A stretch of 64,000 nt of DNA from Doris montereyensis (GCA_037039925.1 JAXRKP010000535.1:85001-149000); one strand, 5' to 3'; shown: positions 50,724-64,000, numbered from the stretch's first letter. Notes: generated by a model not told the origin, from the sequence alone. Numbers and translations are program-made.

Positions 50724-51510
50724 AGAGGAGATTTTAAACTGTTCAGCCAAAGGTGATTATCGATGTTATTGTTATATCGCAATTTACAACACAGTTGAGC
50801 TACTGTCAAAGAAAGAACACATGACATGTGTGTAAATTGAGCAAGAAGAAGGGAAATAATTGCCCGTCTTTCTTCTCTCCACAAGTACGCTCTGTCCCCA
50901 CCCTCACCTAAATCGTAGAGATCGACGGACCCCCCCCCCACCTCAAACAAACATTATAAACCAAACACGGCATCCTCATCCCTGCACATACACACACACA
51001 CACACACACACACGCATACACATACACGCGCACACTATAAGAAAAAGACCCCACTTTCAGTTCACTTGCTGAGACAGCGACAGTGACTTGCACAGTCACA
51101 CCATCAAATCATTATCTACTGCTGGTGTGGTCGTCTCTCTGGCGTGTAGTAGTAGTTGGTCAAGGGTCTGTGGCAAGAGCTTACTTTACTACGTATAGTA
51201 TACATTGCAATTAGTAGTGTAGATCAAGGCGTAGATTGGAATGAAAGTATTCAAGTAAAGGCCCTACTGAGTGGTAGATTCTCCTCATTACCTCTTCCTA
51301 TTATCCTCTAGGGTTGGTTTTTTCTCCTTTCTTCTTTTCTGAATGGGATTCACAGTGCAGAGCTAAAATCCAGATTGTGATTTAGATACGTGGGGAAGGA
51401 TGGACCTACAACCGATGGGTCCTCTTTATTTCCTAGTAGTACCCTGTTTGAAAGTGTTTTCATATTTCATATTTCTATACAATACTCATACTTCTTCTTC
51501 ACACCGCACA
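48226..51510. other. Unique DNA with small simple repeats
   Basis: No supported exon. (TG)n at 49398-49432, (GA)n at 50671-50717, CA repeats at 50990-51013, C-rich pyrimidine patches at 48722-48782. If 47930-48225 is an exon this could be intron. Confidence 0.5.
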
Positions 51511-51959
51511 CACATGGTCATGGTTAGTGTGGGGTGGGGGTGGGGGTGCTGGTTTGTCCACCCTTCGCAATAGAAGTAAATATGAGGACTCTTTGTCTCT
51601 GTTGTGTAAGTTAAGCTTTTTGTTGCATCAACACATGGTCATGGTTAGTGTGGGGGTGCTGGTCGGTCCACCCTTCGCAATAGAAGTAAATATGAGGACT
51701 CTTTGTCTCTGTAGTGTAAGTTAAGCTTTTTGTTGAATCAACACATGGTCATGGTTAGTGTGGGGTGCTGGTCGGTCCACCCTTCGCAATAGAAGTAAAT
51801 ATGAGGACTCTTTGTCTCTGTTGTGTAAGTTAAGCTTTTTGTTGAATCAACACATGGTCATGGTTAGTGTGGGGGTGCTGGTCGGTCCACCCTTCGCAAT
51901 AGAAGTAAATATGAGGACTCTTTGTCTCTGTTGTGTAAGTTAAGCTTTTTGTTGAATCT
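51511..51959. repeat. Tandem repeat, ~110-bp unit x 4
   Basis: Units start with CACATGGTCATGGTTAGTGT at 51511, 51632, 51742 and 51851 and contain CCACCCTTCGCAATAGAAGT and GTAAGTTAAGCTTTTTGTTG. The first is longer because of extra Gs (GGGGTGGGGG). Units 2-4 are almost identical. Confidence 0.95.
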
Positions 51960-52309
51960 ATAAACTGTAAGGGCGGTTGGATTGTCGTTTCATTGGTTTT
52001 ATACATATATGGTTCGATGTTATTAGATATTTGATGATAAAGAACTAGATTAGATATATTTCCAGCCCATGCGATGGTCGCGGTGCTTGACCTTTTAGTT
52101 ACTTTTAGTCATAGTGCTCATCAACTCGCACGTCACCGCGCCGGAAGTGGGGTTTTTTTATGGCGTCAGACACAATCACCTCCAGTCTCGCTTTTCGGGG
52201 GGGGGGGGGGGGGTGGTGATTTCCGTGCATTGTCTATTATTATTGTTGTGTGTATACAGTTTGTTCCTACCATTTGGTAATCATTGAGAACAATGTTGAT
52301 TGTTTTTTT
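51960..52309. other. Unique DNA with poly-G run
   Basis: About 17 Gs at 52197-52213. No gene. Confidence 0.6.
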
Positions 52310-52430
52310 TAAAGTTTGCAAACTTCCGTCTTTCACATCTAATCTTGCTGCTCGCTCTCAATTCATGCTGAGATCACCTCATATGGTGGATAAGGGGTCA
52401 GTTATTTTAATGAAACAAACTTATCAGCAT
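52310..52430 (+). mobile_element. Dispersed repeat D, copy 1
   Basis: ACTTCCGTCTTTCACATCTA ... CTGAGATCACCTCATATGGT, then GGATAAGG. Shared with 55735, 57820, 60690 and 62815. See the finding on this family. Confidence 0.6.
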
Positions 52431-52477
52431 GGGTTTCATGCATGCTGTTGTCATTTTTATTGAAAGAAGGATGAACT

Positions 52478-54459
<1,982 letters not shown>

Positions 54460-54532
<73 letters not shown>
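54460..54532. repeat. (CA)n-(AT)n microsatellite
   Basis: CA units then about 60 bp of AT. Confidence 0.92.
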
Positions 54533-54537
<5 letters not shown>

Positions 54538-55478
54538 ATATAATCCTTCTCTTAAATGTCAATTCAAGGTGAAAATGAAAACGATAAGTGATTGGGACGA
54601 GGTTTGTTGATAATGCGACATGTCGAGGTTAGGCCACGTGGAGCTGGGTCCTGTCTTGAGTAGTTGGTGATAACAGCCTATCGATCTCCCTTCTTTTATA
54701 TTGTCTTAAATTATATTTCATCTTGTAGACTGTGTTGTATCGAGGTTACCTTGTGATCTAAAGGCGTGTAGCCAGCGCGTCTTTTTTTTTTAATTATCGA
54801 CCTCTAACTATGAGTGTAAGCCTCTCTATGTAAAGTCAATAAATAAGACAGATGGCTGTAATGGAATACAATTGTATTGTGCTCGTTTGTGACGTCACTT
54901 CTTCTTGGCGTCTCATCCCACCCCACCTCTCCCCCCCCACACACACACACGCACACACAAACGTCCATATTTATTGTTGACCGTATTTGTTTCGATTGGG
55001 TCTATTTGTGTCTATCTTTCTGCCTGAAAGGACTTCGGTATTTGTTCCTTTGTGCGAAGTGACATATTTTAAAGACGATATAATATGTAACTACATTATA
55101 AATACATTATCATTATTATTATTATTATTATTATTATACTACACGGCTGGCTGGTGCCCGCTAGACATTGTAGTGTGTGTACGTAGTTTTATTTTTTATT
55201 TTTTTGTACTGATACATGGATACGTACGTCAACCTTGAATTTCTCACCCACGAGAGGCCTGTTTGGAATTTATACCCCTACACAAAACCTCTTGTACCTC
55301 AGAGTGATCGACCAGGCCATTGCTCTGAATATTATTGAAATGTAGAATGGGGGAAAATGTCAAGAGGGGAAGGAAGGTGGCGTGGCGTGGGCATCCATGC
55401 CTTCTTCAGAATAACATTATCCCCCCAGATGTAGCAGTGGCACCAACCGTTACAGGATCGTCAGTGTTGACGTGAAAG

Positions 55479-55480
<2 letters not shown>
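54533..55480. other. Unique DNA
   Basis: No supported gene. (ATT)n at 55113-55137. Confidence 0.5.

Positions 55481-55481
<1 letters not shown>

Positions 55482-55548
<67 letters not shown>
55482..55548. repeat. (AT)n microsatellite
   Basis: About 33 AT units. Confidence 0.93.
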
Positions 55549-55549
<1 letters not shown>

Positions 55550-55734
55550 TCATGTACTATACGTCTAAACTGTATTATATTATAATTATATCATTGATAC
55601 CACAAAGAGTAATCAAATAAATACGCTAATGGTATAAAAATAATATAAAAATCTCAAAACGAATCCCACATTGTATTGTCATCTCCTTAATGCGTTCTTC
55701 ATTTTCTCGGAGTGGTTGACGGGCTTTGCAAGTA

Positions 55735-55860
55735 GATATCCTACTTCTTTCAACTTTCCGTCTGTCATCTAGTTTTCATCTTGCTCTTTACTCTTAATTG
55801 ACCGGAGATCGCCACGTATGGTGGACTCGGTAAATTTCAATGACGCAAACGAAACAATTC
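55735..55860 (+). mobile_element. Dispersed repeat D, copy 2
   Basis: ATCCTACTTCTTTCAACTTT ... GGAGATCGCCACGTATGGTG, GACTCGGTAAATTTCAATGA. Confidence 0.65.
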
Positions 55861-56312
55861 TCTTCAAAGTGTATTATAGTTAGGTGGTAACAGTGAGGGC
55901 GAAATAACGTGAGTTCTTTCTTCCTAGTGATGTCATGGCTTCTTCGTATTGCATAACATGGTGTGTGTGTGTGTGTGTTCATGTGTGTGTAGGTGGCATA
56001 AAAGTGGGGTTCATCAGTGGGAGCGAACAACATGAGCTCCTCTCCTTTTGCAGGAAGTAGATCCTAGGTAGGTGGAAAAGGGGTAGGTATGGAGTACATG
56101 GGGAGGGGGTGGGGTGTGCAAGGCATGAACGCGAGTTGCTTGAGTTGAATGTGTGTAGGCGGAGGGGTGAACCTTGATCACGTCTGGACCCCTTGATTCA
56201 CCGCGCTCCTCTCCTTTTGTCACGCATTGTCACACCGTCCATTTATTTGTTTTTGCACGTGTGGTGCGCAATGTGGATCTGATTGTCCCCACGTCGTCTT
56301 CTCTGATTTTTA
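55861..56312. other. Unique DNA with short TG tract
   Basis: TG run at 55961-55978. No gene seen. Confidence 0.5.
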
Positions 56313-56890
56313 CTTGTAGTACATGATTGTATGCTTGTAGTACATGATTGTATGCTTGTAGTACATGATTGTATGCTTGTAGTACATGATTGTATGCTTG
56401 TAGTACATGATTGTATGCTTGTAGTACATGATTGTATGCTTGTAGTACATGGTTGTATGCTTGTAGTACATGGTTGTATGCTTGTAGTACATGGTTGTAT
56501 GCTTGTAGTACATGATTGTATGCTTGTAGTACATGGTTGTATGCTTGGTAGTACATGATTGTATGCTTGTAGTACATGATTGTATGCTTGTAGTACATGA
56601 TTGTATGCTTGTAGTACATGATTGTATGCTTGTAGTACATGGTTGTATGCTTGTAGTACATGATTGTATGCTTGTAGTACATGATTGTATGCTTGTAGTA
56701 CATGGTTGTATGCTTGTAGTACATGATTGTATGCTATGCTTGTAGTACATGGTTGTATGCTTGTAGTACATGGTTGTATGCTTGTAGTACATGATTGTAT
56801 GCTTGTAGTACATGGTTGTATGCTTGTAGTACATGGTTGTATGCTTGTAGTACATGGTTGTATACCTGTAGTACATGATTGTATGCTTGT
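56313..56890. repeat. Minisatellite, 21-bp unit, ~27 copies
   Basis: The unit CTTGTAGTACATGATTGTAT plus G has one main variable base (CATGATT or CATGGTT). 21 is a multiple of three, so frames of 70-229 codons stay open (VHDCMLV on plus; CTTSIQS, YNHVLQA and KHTIMYY on minus). They are repeat translations. Confidence 0.97.
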
Positions 56891-57000
56891 TGTTTTAAAA
56901 CAAACGTTAAAAAAACAACAAAAAGAAAACATTATACATGTATTTTAAAATAGTATTATATTATATATTAGAGTGTATCAAGGCTTACTTTCAGTGTCTC
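56891..57000. other. Short AT-rich spacer
   Basis: Nothing recognised. Confidence 0.5.
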
Positions 57001-57080
57001 CACTTTACATTGTCTATACCCACTTTACATTGTCTATACCCACTTTACATCGTCCGTACCCACTTTACATAGTCTATCCC
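57001..57080. repeat. 20-bp tandem repeat x 4
   Basis: CACTTTACATTGTCTATACC at 57001, 57021, 57041 and 57061, with the third and fourth slightly changed. Confidence 0.95.
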
Positions 57081-57111
57081 CGTGTGAGTGTGGGTGACAT
57101 GAACTAACGTT

Positions 57112-57400
57112 GGGGACTCGGGAAGTCCAAGGCAAGGTGTCGGGCTCTCAACCCAAAGGTCGTGGGGTTCAACACCACCGACGGCTGAACACATTTTCTC
57201 GAGGTTTTTTCTCTCGAGTATATCTACCTCCCTGGTCCAGATAGGTAGATCGACACCTAGTCCCATCAGAGACGGACGATAAAAAAGAGGCCCCGTGTGC
57301 AGATCATAACACTGTGTACGTTAAAGATCCCTTGGCTGTTAACAGGGCAGATCAGGCAAAAGTTAAAAATGGGTGAATTATATTAAATATAATTATCACC
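57112..57400 (+). mobile_element. tRNA-like SINE (family B), longest copy
   Basis: The head GGGGACTCGGGAAGTCCAAG, GTGTCGGGCTCTCAACCC and GGTCGTGGGGTTCAACACC matches the minus-strand copies at 28300-28410 and 63640-63738. The body holds CTGGTCCAGATAGGTAGATC and GTACGTTAAAGATCCCTTGG. The 3' limit is uncertain. Confidence 0.72.
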
Positions 57401-57815
57401 GTGATAAGGTGACTGAAAACCTCTATCACAACACACAAGAAGAGTTAGTTGTTACACGGTATGGAAATGAAGACAGAGGGGCCATTGTGTACACATTTAG
57501 CATTCAATAATGGTTCTAGCAGTATGTCCTCATCAGCGGTCCCATGTAGACATTGCATCAACTGTCATGTGTTGACAGCCGTCTGTCAGGAGGAGGCAGA
57601 GACCTGGAGACATTTCCATCTCCTCTGTCAACTGTCATCATTTTCACGGACAATTTGAGGCTCCCCTCACTCTCACTCTCGGTGCAGTTGTGTTTTTTTA
57701 AATTATTTTTAATTCCCCACCTGTCTATCAAGATGAAAAATTCCCCCAAAACATTTCCCCTCCTACTAGCACAAATTTGGCGTTGCAGTCTTCCGCCAAT
57801 GTGGTGGATGGTTGG
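57401..57815. other. Unique DNA
   Basis: Two short overlapping frames with Cys/His (57449-57658 and 57553-58002), but no recognisable domain or codon signal. I do not call a gene. Confidence 0.45.
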
Positions 57816-57817
57816 TG

Positions 57818-57929
57818 GGTGGGTCTTACTGGTAGGTCATACTTCTTTCCTTTCACTCTTTCACATCGCTGTTTCCTCTTACGTCACACTGAGATCACCG
57901 AATGTGGTTGACGTGGTTGTATTTCATTT

Positions 57930-57965
<36 letters not shown>
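57818..57965 (+). mobile_element. Dispersed repeat D, copy 3, with (AATC)n tail
   Basis: GTAGGTCATACTTCTTTCCT ... CACTGAGATCACCGAATGTG, then ATTTCATTTAATC and about nine ATCA units at 57930-57964, placed like a SINE tail. Confidence 0.65.
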
Positions 57966-57966
<1 letters not shown>

Positions 57967-58735
57967 TGTGGCCAATGTGTGGTTTCCAAAGGCACCTCGT
58001 AGCGAGGGTTAGAGATGAGGTCAGAGAGGTAGTCGGTTTATCGATACCTAAAATGCAGTCATTGATGGTAATAATACACTAGTTTTGTTATCTATCTGTA
58101 ACACTGTAATTTTAGAGTTGGTGGGTGCTCGGTATGTTAAAGCAAAACAAACCAAGACATCAACTCACTTTATTATAACTGACCATGTCTTTGAAATAAG
58201 TCTTTTTGGGGACAACTTTGATCAGACGGTTGATCTTTCGACACACACATATTTAACTGCTGGCGACGATGGTAGTAATATAATTGTAGTAGTGGTGGTG
58301 ATGATATCAATCATAGTAATAATATTGATAAGCTTAATGTTAAGAAGAATGTTTTGAGTTTTTAAGATTGGATTTGATTTACTCCCGCCACCCACAATTA
58401 AGTTGCGAGATCGCAGTGGCCATGGTCAAAGATGCAAACTAGCAAAAGCTGCGTAGTAAATACCATGTTTGGGCTTGAATCAAAACACAGTCACGTACAC
58501 TCACAATAGGTACGCGATGCTTACTGTCTATTTTCATAATATATTATTATTATTATACTTATACGCGTACACTTACCATCATGGTTGTGTAGCAACACCA
58601 AAGTCAATTTTTGGTAACTGTATCACTATCATACGTGTGTATAGGTAGTCCCACGTGTGTATGGTTATGGATGCATGCGTAAGTGTTCGAGAGAATTTTT
58701 GAGAGTGAAAGGAATACCAAAAACAGTGCGTAGTT
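57966..58735. other. Unique DNA with a minus-strand repeat fragment
   Basis: 58370-58422 on the minus strand (GCGATCTCGCAACTTAATTG ... GGAGTAAATCAAATC) resembles the 3' end of the SINE-B copy at 63505-63738. No gene. Confidence 0.45.
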
Positions 58736-58739
58736 GGGA

Positions 58740-58760
58740 AGGGGGGAGAGTTGGGAAGGG

Positions 58761-58807
<47 letters not shown>

Positions 58808-58825
58808 TGCGAGGGGGGAGAGAGG

Positions 58826-58865
<40 letters not shown>
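58740..58865. repeat. GA-rich simple repeat
   Basis: GGGGGGAGAG-type units, then two (GA)n runs up to 58862. Open frames here are artefacts. Confidence 0.93.
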
Positions 58866-59660
58866 CACACACACAGACAGACGCATACAAATACCAAGAA
58901 GACGAAAACTATCGCACGGATTTGTTCTCTAACTTTAACATCTTTTTGAAAGTGCTCCTCCGTCGTTGATTGGCATGTTGATTGACATTTCCTTTGGGTG
59001 GTTCGTTCGTCCGTAAGAATGTTTAAAAAATCCAACAACAACAACAACAACAACAGTGACAATTGGTCTGTTATTTTCAGGGTGACACGTCCTGGCGTCT
59101 ACAACTTACTCTCACAATGTGCTGATTGCCTTTTTCAACTATTTCATTTTCATGCTTTAGCCGTCGAACCTGGTCATCCCCCTCCCCCCCTCCCCCACCC
59201 CTCTCCTGCCTTAGCTCAGTCTCAAGCACACTTTAATGATGTTTTGTTGAGATAGACGTTTGACTATAATTATGTATTGCCTCCGTTTTTGCTCGTGCAT
59301 GTTTTATACTGTGTAAGCCTGACAGCAAGCTCAAGTTACACGGAAGCCAAAGTAGGTGCCACTGTGGGACATCACTCGCTGACCGTCACAGACCACATTA
59401 ATCGAGACGCGCCGTGCTCTGCTTATCAATTTTCTTGCCTGGCTGAGACATTTTTTACTCTGTTGGTTGTGGGTTGGTCTTCTTGGTCTTCATTCGTTTC
59501 GTGTTTTGTTTTTAAAAAAAAGAAAAAAAGGTCATTGAAACAGGGGCACCCAAAAAAAAAAGAGACAAGTTAACTTAGCGATTTGTGGTCTGAATTACAC
59601 AGTGAATGTAGTGGTCTTGCTGTGTGCTCATCTGCTGATGGCCTGCCTAGATTGTAATAC
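58866..59660. other. Unique DNA
   Basis: (CAA)n at 59032-59055, C-rich patch near 59177-59203. No supported gene. Confidence 0.5.
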
Positions 59661-59662
59661 AC

Positions 59663-59663
<1 letters not shown>

Positions 59664-59748
<85 letters not shown>

Positions 59749-59749
59749 A

Positions 59750-59780
<31 letters not shown>

Positions 59781-59783
59781 GCC
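59664..59783. repeat. (AT)n then (GTCT)n
   Basis: AT from 59664 to 59745, then CTGT units to 59780. Confidence 0.95.
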
Positions 59784-60685
59784 AGCATTCTGACTATGTT
59801 CACAACGCCCAAAGTTCTTTTGTTGGAATGTACAATGTATTTACATGGTCTGTTCTTGTCTTGCCGTTGTGCCGTCATTGCAGTGTTCTGTTTCATGTGT
59901 TTTGTAATGTGTTGTTGATGAGCAGGGTAAACCACTGACTGGTATACTTTCCAAGTCGGCAATTTGCAGGTGTATGTGTGTGTGGGTGTGTTTATACGTG
60001 TGTGTGTGTATATATATATAATCGTGTTTATATACATTATGTAGTTGAACGATTGTTTGTTTTCGATTATTGTGTAAACGTAGACCTTTACCGACTGTTG
60101 TTCTTGAGCGTTAATACGATCTTGTCTATTAGTTGTTTTTGTTTTAACTTGTTTTTAATCGATTTCCAGTGGTGCGGTGTTAAGTTGTCGAGGACGTTGA
60201 AAGATCTGGAAAATAATTATACACATGTACACATGTAAATAGCTTCTTTTGTTTTCAGTTGGGCATGATATCAGCGAATGCCAACTCATTGAACTGTTCT
60301 TGCATTGACAGTTTGTCTCTATATATAATGGGATTCTGAACAACGTGGTGTCGTGCTCAATGTATTTTTTTGCAAAATTCCTTTGTTATTGTTGCTGCTG
60401 TTGTTCTTTGTTATTGTTGTTATTGGTGGTGTTTGTGTTGCTATTGTAGTTTGCAGCCACTGCCAATCCTAGCAAAACGGTTGGTCATCAAGACAAGACT
60501 GGATATGAGCCGCTCATGTGAAAAATGTCGTGTCTGCTGAACCTAATTGGTGGCATATTTCCGAATTATATTAATAAAATGAATGATCAAAACATTTCTC
60601 TGACACATTATTAAAGGAGCAAAATTACATACTTTTTCTTGATACATGTATCATTAGTTTGACGTTTATGGGTACACGAAGTGTC
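59784..60685. other. Unique DNA
   Basis: No supported gene. TG/TA tract at 59970-60020. Confidence 0.5.
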
Positions 60686-60687
60686 CA

Positions 60688-60838
60688 AGAGTGGGCTGGA
60701 TGGTTAACAGAGACAGCTGGTAGGTCCTACTTCTTTCCTTTAACTCTTTCACCCCTCTTTCATCTTGTTTCCTCTTGATTCACCCTGAGATCGCCCCCGA
60801 CGGGGTAAATTTAGATCAATCAAAAGTGTCGGAGAAAA
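60688..60838 (+). mobile_element. Dispersed repeat D, copy 4
   Basis: GGTAGGTCCTACTTCTTTCC, TTTAACTCTTTCACC, then ACCCTGAGATCGCCCCCGAC, GGGGTAAATTTAGATCAATC. The longest upstream match with copy 3. Confidence 0.68.
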
Positions 60839-60954
60839 AAGAGTTTCTTCGCAATTCATTTCAATTTTTCGACTGCTTCTCATTGGTAATTGACATCGTA
60901 AAACAATCTGCTATTTAAAGCTAGTCTCCTCAGTCAGTCGTGACGAAAAGGACA

Positions 60955-62030
60955 GCACTGAATGGTTATTACACCACACGTCTAGCACTGAATGGTTATT
61001 ACACCACGTCTGGCACTGAATGGTTATATACCACAGTCTGGCACTGAATGGTTAAGAACACGTCTGGCTGAATGGTTATTATACCACTGAATGGTTATAT
61101 ACCACACGTCTGGCACTGAATGGTTATTATACCACATGTCACGTCTGGCATGTCTGTCACTGAATGGTTATTATACCACATGTCTGTCATTGAATGGTTA
61201 TTATACCACATGTCTGTCATTGAATGGTTATTACCACATGTCTGTCATTGAATGGTTATTATACCACATGTCTGTCATTGAATGGTTATTATACCACACG
61301 TCTGTCACTGAATGGTTATTATACCACACGTCTGACAAACGTCTGTCATTGAATGGTTATTATACCACACGTCTGGCACTTAATGGTTATTATACCACAT
61401 GTCTGTCATTGAATGGTTATTATGCCACATATCTGGCACTGAATGGTTATTATACCACACGTCTAGCACTTAATGGTTATTATACCACACGTCTGGCACT
61501 TAATGGTTATTATACCACACGTCCTAGCACTTAATGGTTATTATACCACACGTCTGGCACTTAATGGTTGTATACCACATGTCTGGCACTGAATGGTTGT
61601 ATGCCACATGTCTGGCACTGAATGGTTGTATACCACACACAAACCCGTCTAGCACTGAATGGTTATTATGAACAGTCTAGCACTGAATTATACCACACGT
61701 CTAGCACTGAATGGTTATTATACCACATGTCTAGCACTGAATGGTTATTATACCACACGTCTAGCACTGAATGGTTATTATACCACACGTCTAGCACTGA
61801 ATGGTTATTATACCACACGTCTAGCACTGAATGGTTATTATACCACACGTAGAGAAGACGACAAGGACACGTCTAGCACTGAATGGTTATTATACCACAC
61901 GTCTAGCACTGAATGGTTATTATACCACACGTCTAGCACTGAATGGTTATTATACCACACGTCTAGCACTGAATGGTTATTGGTACCACACGTCATGCAC
62001 TGAATGGTAATTATATCACACGTCTGGCAC
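60955..62030. repeat. Minisatellite, 30-bp unit, ~35 copies
   Basis: The unit is GTCTAGCACTGAATGGTTAT followed by TATACCACAC, with variants GTCTGGCACT, GTCTGTCATT and TTAATGG. The left part (60955-61150) is more irregular. One insertion, GTAGAGAAGACGACAAGGAC, lies at about 61849-61868. 30 is a multiple of three, so open frames are artefacts. Confidence 0.97.
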
Positions 62031-62081
62031 ACAGCGAAACTAGGATTCAAACCCGTCATGCCAGTCTTGGCTTCGGGGTCC

Positions 62082-62385
62082 AAGTCCCAAGTGGTAATGC
62101 TTTGGAATTTGGGATCATGAGGTCTCGGGTTTGAATCTTAACCAGAGCTAGTTCCGACGTTGTGTTCCTTGCGAAAGATGCTCAACACGCGTTCTTTCCA
62201 CTGGGCCCAGATGCTAATGGGTACAAGAACTAAATTTGAGTACATGCCTTTGTCAACCTAGCGTCTTGTTCAGGAAATTATTATTTTCAGCTTTTCACTT
62301 CTCTTTTCCTTTTTTTTTTTTTTTTTTTTTTTTTCTTTTTCTTTTTTTTTTTTTTTTTTTTTGTCTTTCTTTTTTTTTTCTTTTT

Positions 62386-62420
<35 letters not shown>

Positions 62421-62575
62421 CCTCTATTTTTGTTTCCTTTTTTTTTTTCTTTTTTATTTTTTTTTTTTTTTTTTTTCCTTTTTTCTTTTTTTTTTCTTTT
62501 CCGACTTCATAGAAATCGGGATACGCTCCGGCTCCAAGGGTCGTAATGGCCTTGAAGGAAATTTACTTTGTTATG
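62082..62575 (+). mobile_element. SINE family A, copy 3, split by T-rich expansion
   Basis: TTGGGATCATGAGGTCTCGG, GTTTGAATCTTAACC, GTTGTGTTCCTTGCGAAAGA and AATGGGTACAAGAAC match the copies at 1042 and 5756. The end CATAGAAATCGGGATACGCT, CCGGCTCCAAGGG and GGCCTTGAAGGAAA also matches. Between them, 62305-62502 is nearly all T with some C. No target duplication found. Confidence 0.82.
62305..62502. repeat. T-rich tract inside a SINE
   Basis: About 200 bp, mostly T runs broken by C, G or A. It lies at the TTCACTT position of the SINE body. Phe-rich frames are artefacts. Confidence 0.95.
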
Positions 62576-63500
62576 TCTATCCTGTCTTAACTCGCGATTG
62601 GTTACCCTTAGATCACCAACGCCACTTTTACCCAGAGAGATATCAGGAACGTTTTGAGCATTGCTAAGGTTTCATCAAAACCACCTTACGTTGCACGGCC
62701 ATGGTGAAACCAAACTTATAATAACTACAGTGTCCGCCCCCCCTCAAACGTACTTCTTATGTTGTCAAACGTACTTTATGTTGTGCCTGGACAGTCGTCA
62801 GTAATATTAGCCAGCTACGAACCCTGAGATCACCGCCATGGTGGACAGGGTTACTTCAAAAAAACAAACAAACACCCCCACCCCCTCTTCCTCCAAGAAA
62901 ATCCAGAGAATGGCACTGAGTCCTTTCACCTTTCTCGTCAACTTTTCACATCCCTAAACTTTAGTGTGATACTATTTATACCATTGGTCTTTGGTTATTA
63001 TTGTTTGTATAGAATGTGTTGGGGGTTTCGTCTCACACGGCGACACGCACTAAACTTAAGTTTACAAACAAAAGGTGCGATTACCTTGGAATCAGAAAGG
63101 GACACAATAAACAGTATCAGTGCCCTTGTCTTGTAAACAAGCACCCAACAGGTGGATCAATAACGGCCGTTGGCCAACAACAACAAAGAAAAAAGAGAAA
63201 CAAACAACAGATGGGATTCACGTGGCCAGCTTCCTCTCAAAGGTTGTTTATTGAGTGCGTCCCAGAGTTCAAATTTTTTTTTTTTTTTTTGGTGTTTTTT
63301 TCTTTCAAAGGACCTATGGGCACAGTATTGCTCTTGTACATTGTACTAAGATTCTCATTGGTTGTTTGTTTCGTTCATTGATTTGTTATAACTTGTAAAA
63401 TGAAAACCGTATGAGTGAGTGGCCAGTCTTGGTTAGACGTGTTATTGTGTTTCAACAAACTGTGAAACATTTCGACGACACCTCTTTCCTTTAGCCAGTT
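62576..63500. other. Unique DNA with repeat D fragment
   Basis: 62815-62870 has CCCTGAGATCACCGCCATGG, TGGACAGGGTTACTTC, the 3' part of repeat D. The rest shows no supported gene. Confidence 0.5.
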
Positions 63501-63504
63501 TTCG

Positions 63505-63738
63505 TTGTTGTTGATTTGATTTGATTTACCCACATCCACAACTAAGGTGATCTCGGGGGGTTTTTTTTTGGGTAGGGTTTGTCCATCCACCTACCTGTAC
63601 CAGGTGGCAGGGGTGGGGGTGGGTGATTTTGCTCGAAAAAAAAATCGAGACATTTTTTTTTCAACCGTCGGCGGGGTTCGAATCCACTACCTCTTGTTTG
63701 AGAGGCCGACACCTTGCTTCTGGACTACCGATCCCCCC
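63505..63738 (-). mobile_element. tRNA-like SINE (family B), minus strand
   Basis: Minus strand: ATCGGTAGTCCAGAAGCAAG, GTGTCGGCCTCTCAA, GTGGATTCGAACCCCGCC (degenerate B box), then CTGGTACAGGTAGGTGGATG and the end GAGATCACCTTAGTTGTGGA, GTGGGTAAATCAAATC. The body motif matches the plus copy at 57112, and the end resembles repeat D. Confidence 0.72.
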
Positions 63739-64000
63739 CCCGTCGTTGAACAGGTAGCTTATACAATATGTACTACGCCATGAGTTCTTTGAGGGATAGA
63801 AAGGGGGCTGGGGGTGAGCAGTTTTACCTGTGTCTTCAGAGGAAGCGAGCTGAGCGGACAGGAAGCCGCATGCATTGTGGGCTTGGCGGTTCTTTTTTGT
63901 TCCCTTTGCAAGGAATGGATGTCGTTAATGTTGATACGTGTACTGTGTTACGTTGAATTGATATATTTATCTTCTAATGAAACGTTCTGTAGCATCAGTG
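63739..64000. other. Unique DNA to window end
   Basis: No supported gene. Confidence 0.5.

Noticed and set aside
57449..58002. Two Cys/His-containing open frames
   Set aside because: No recognisable domain, overlapping in different frames, and part of the second is repeat D and the AATC tail.

Overview
This is eukaryotic DNA with the look of a large, repeat-rich invertebrate genome, most likely a marine mollusc. That guess is an inference from the element mix: a Penelope-like element with a GIY-YIG endonuclease, CR1/Rex1-like and RTE-like LINEs, tRNA-derived SINEs, and very abundant micro- and minisatellites. I see no host protein-coding gene I can name. Nearly every long open frame is either a broken retroelement or the translation of a tandem repeat.

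Layout. 1-7.8 kb is AT-rich intergenic DNA with SINEs, two of them with clear target-site duplications. 7.8-10.7 kb holds two minisatellites, the larger with a 42-bp unit. 10.96-15.8 kb is a decayed CR1/Rex1-like LINE (endonuclease, then reverse transcriptase). It is split by a 1.26-kb minisatellite that is a tandem expansion of the LINE's own coding sequence, and it also carries a perfect 31-bp palindrome. 15.8-19.6 kb is triplet repeats, a 1.2-kb AGATCT-rich tract and pyrimidine tracts. 19.9-25.4 kb holds two RTE-like LINE copies in opposite orientation, best explained by one inserted in the other's 5' UTR. 26-32.4 kb is mostly long simple repeats (CT, GA, TTC, ATT, ACT) with SINEs and a LINE 3' fragment.

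32.4-37.6 kb is a Penelope-like element on the minus strand, flanked by ~0.83-0.95-kb direct repeats (pLTRs). Each pLTR has a hammerhead-ribozyme-like core. Its RT active-site box reads YTVD instead of YxDD. 38-43.95 kb is a ~6-kb array of a 51-bp unit. At its right edge sits a full-length RTE-like LINE (43.95-47.19 kb) with an 11-bp target-site duplication. 47.2-64 kb is more mixed unique sequence, with a possible first exon ending at 48225, four further tandem arrays (110, 21, 20 and 30 bp), SINEs and a dispersed ~110-bp repeat.

How the parts relate. The retroelements and tandem repeats are closely linked. One satellite arose from LINE coding sequence, several microsatellites start exactly at LINE or SINE 3' tails, the Penelope-like element lies in an ACT/AAT microsatellite, and a LINE inserted at a satellite edge. 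All element ORFs seen are interrupted, so no copy here looks autonomous.
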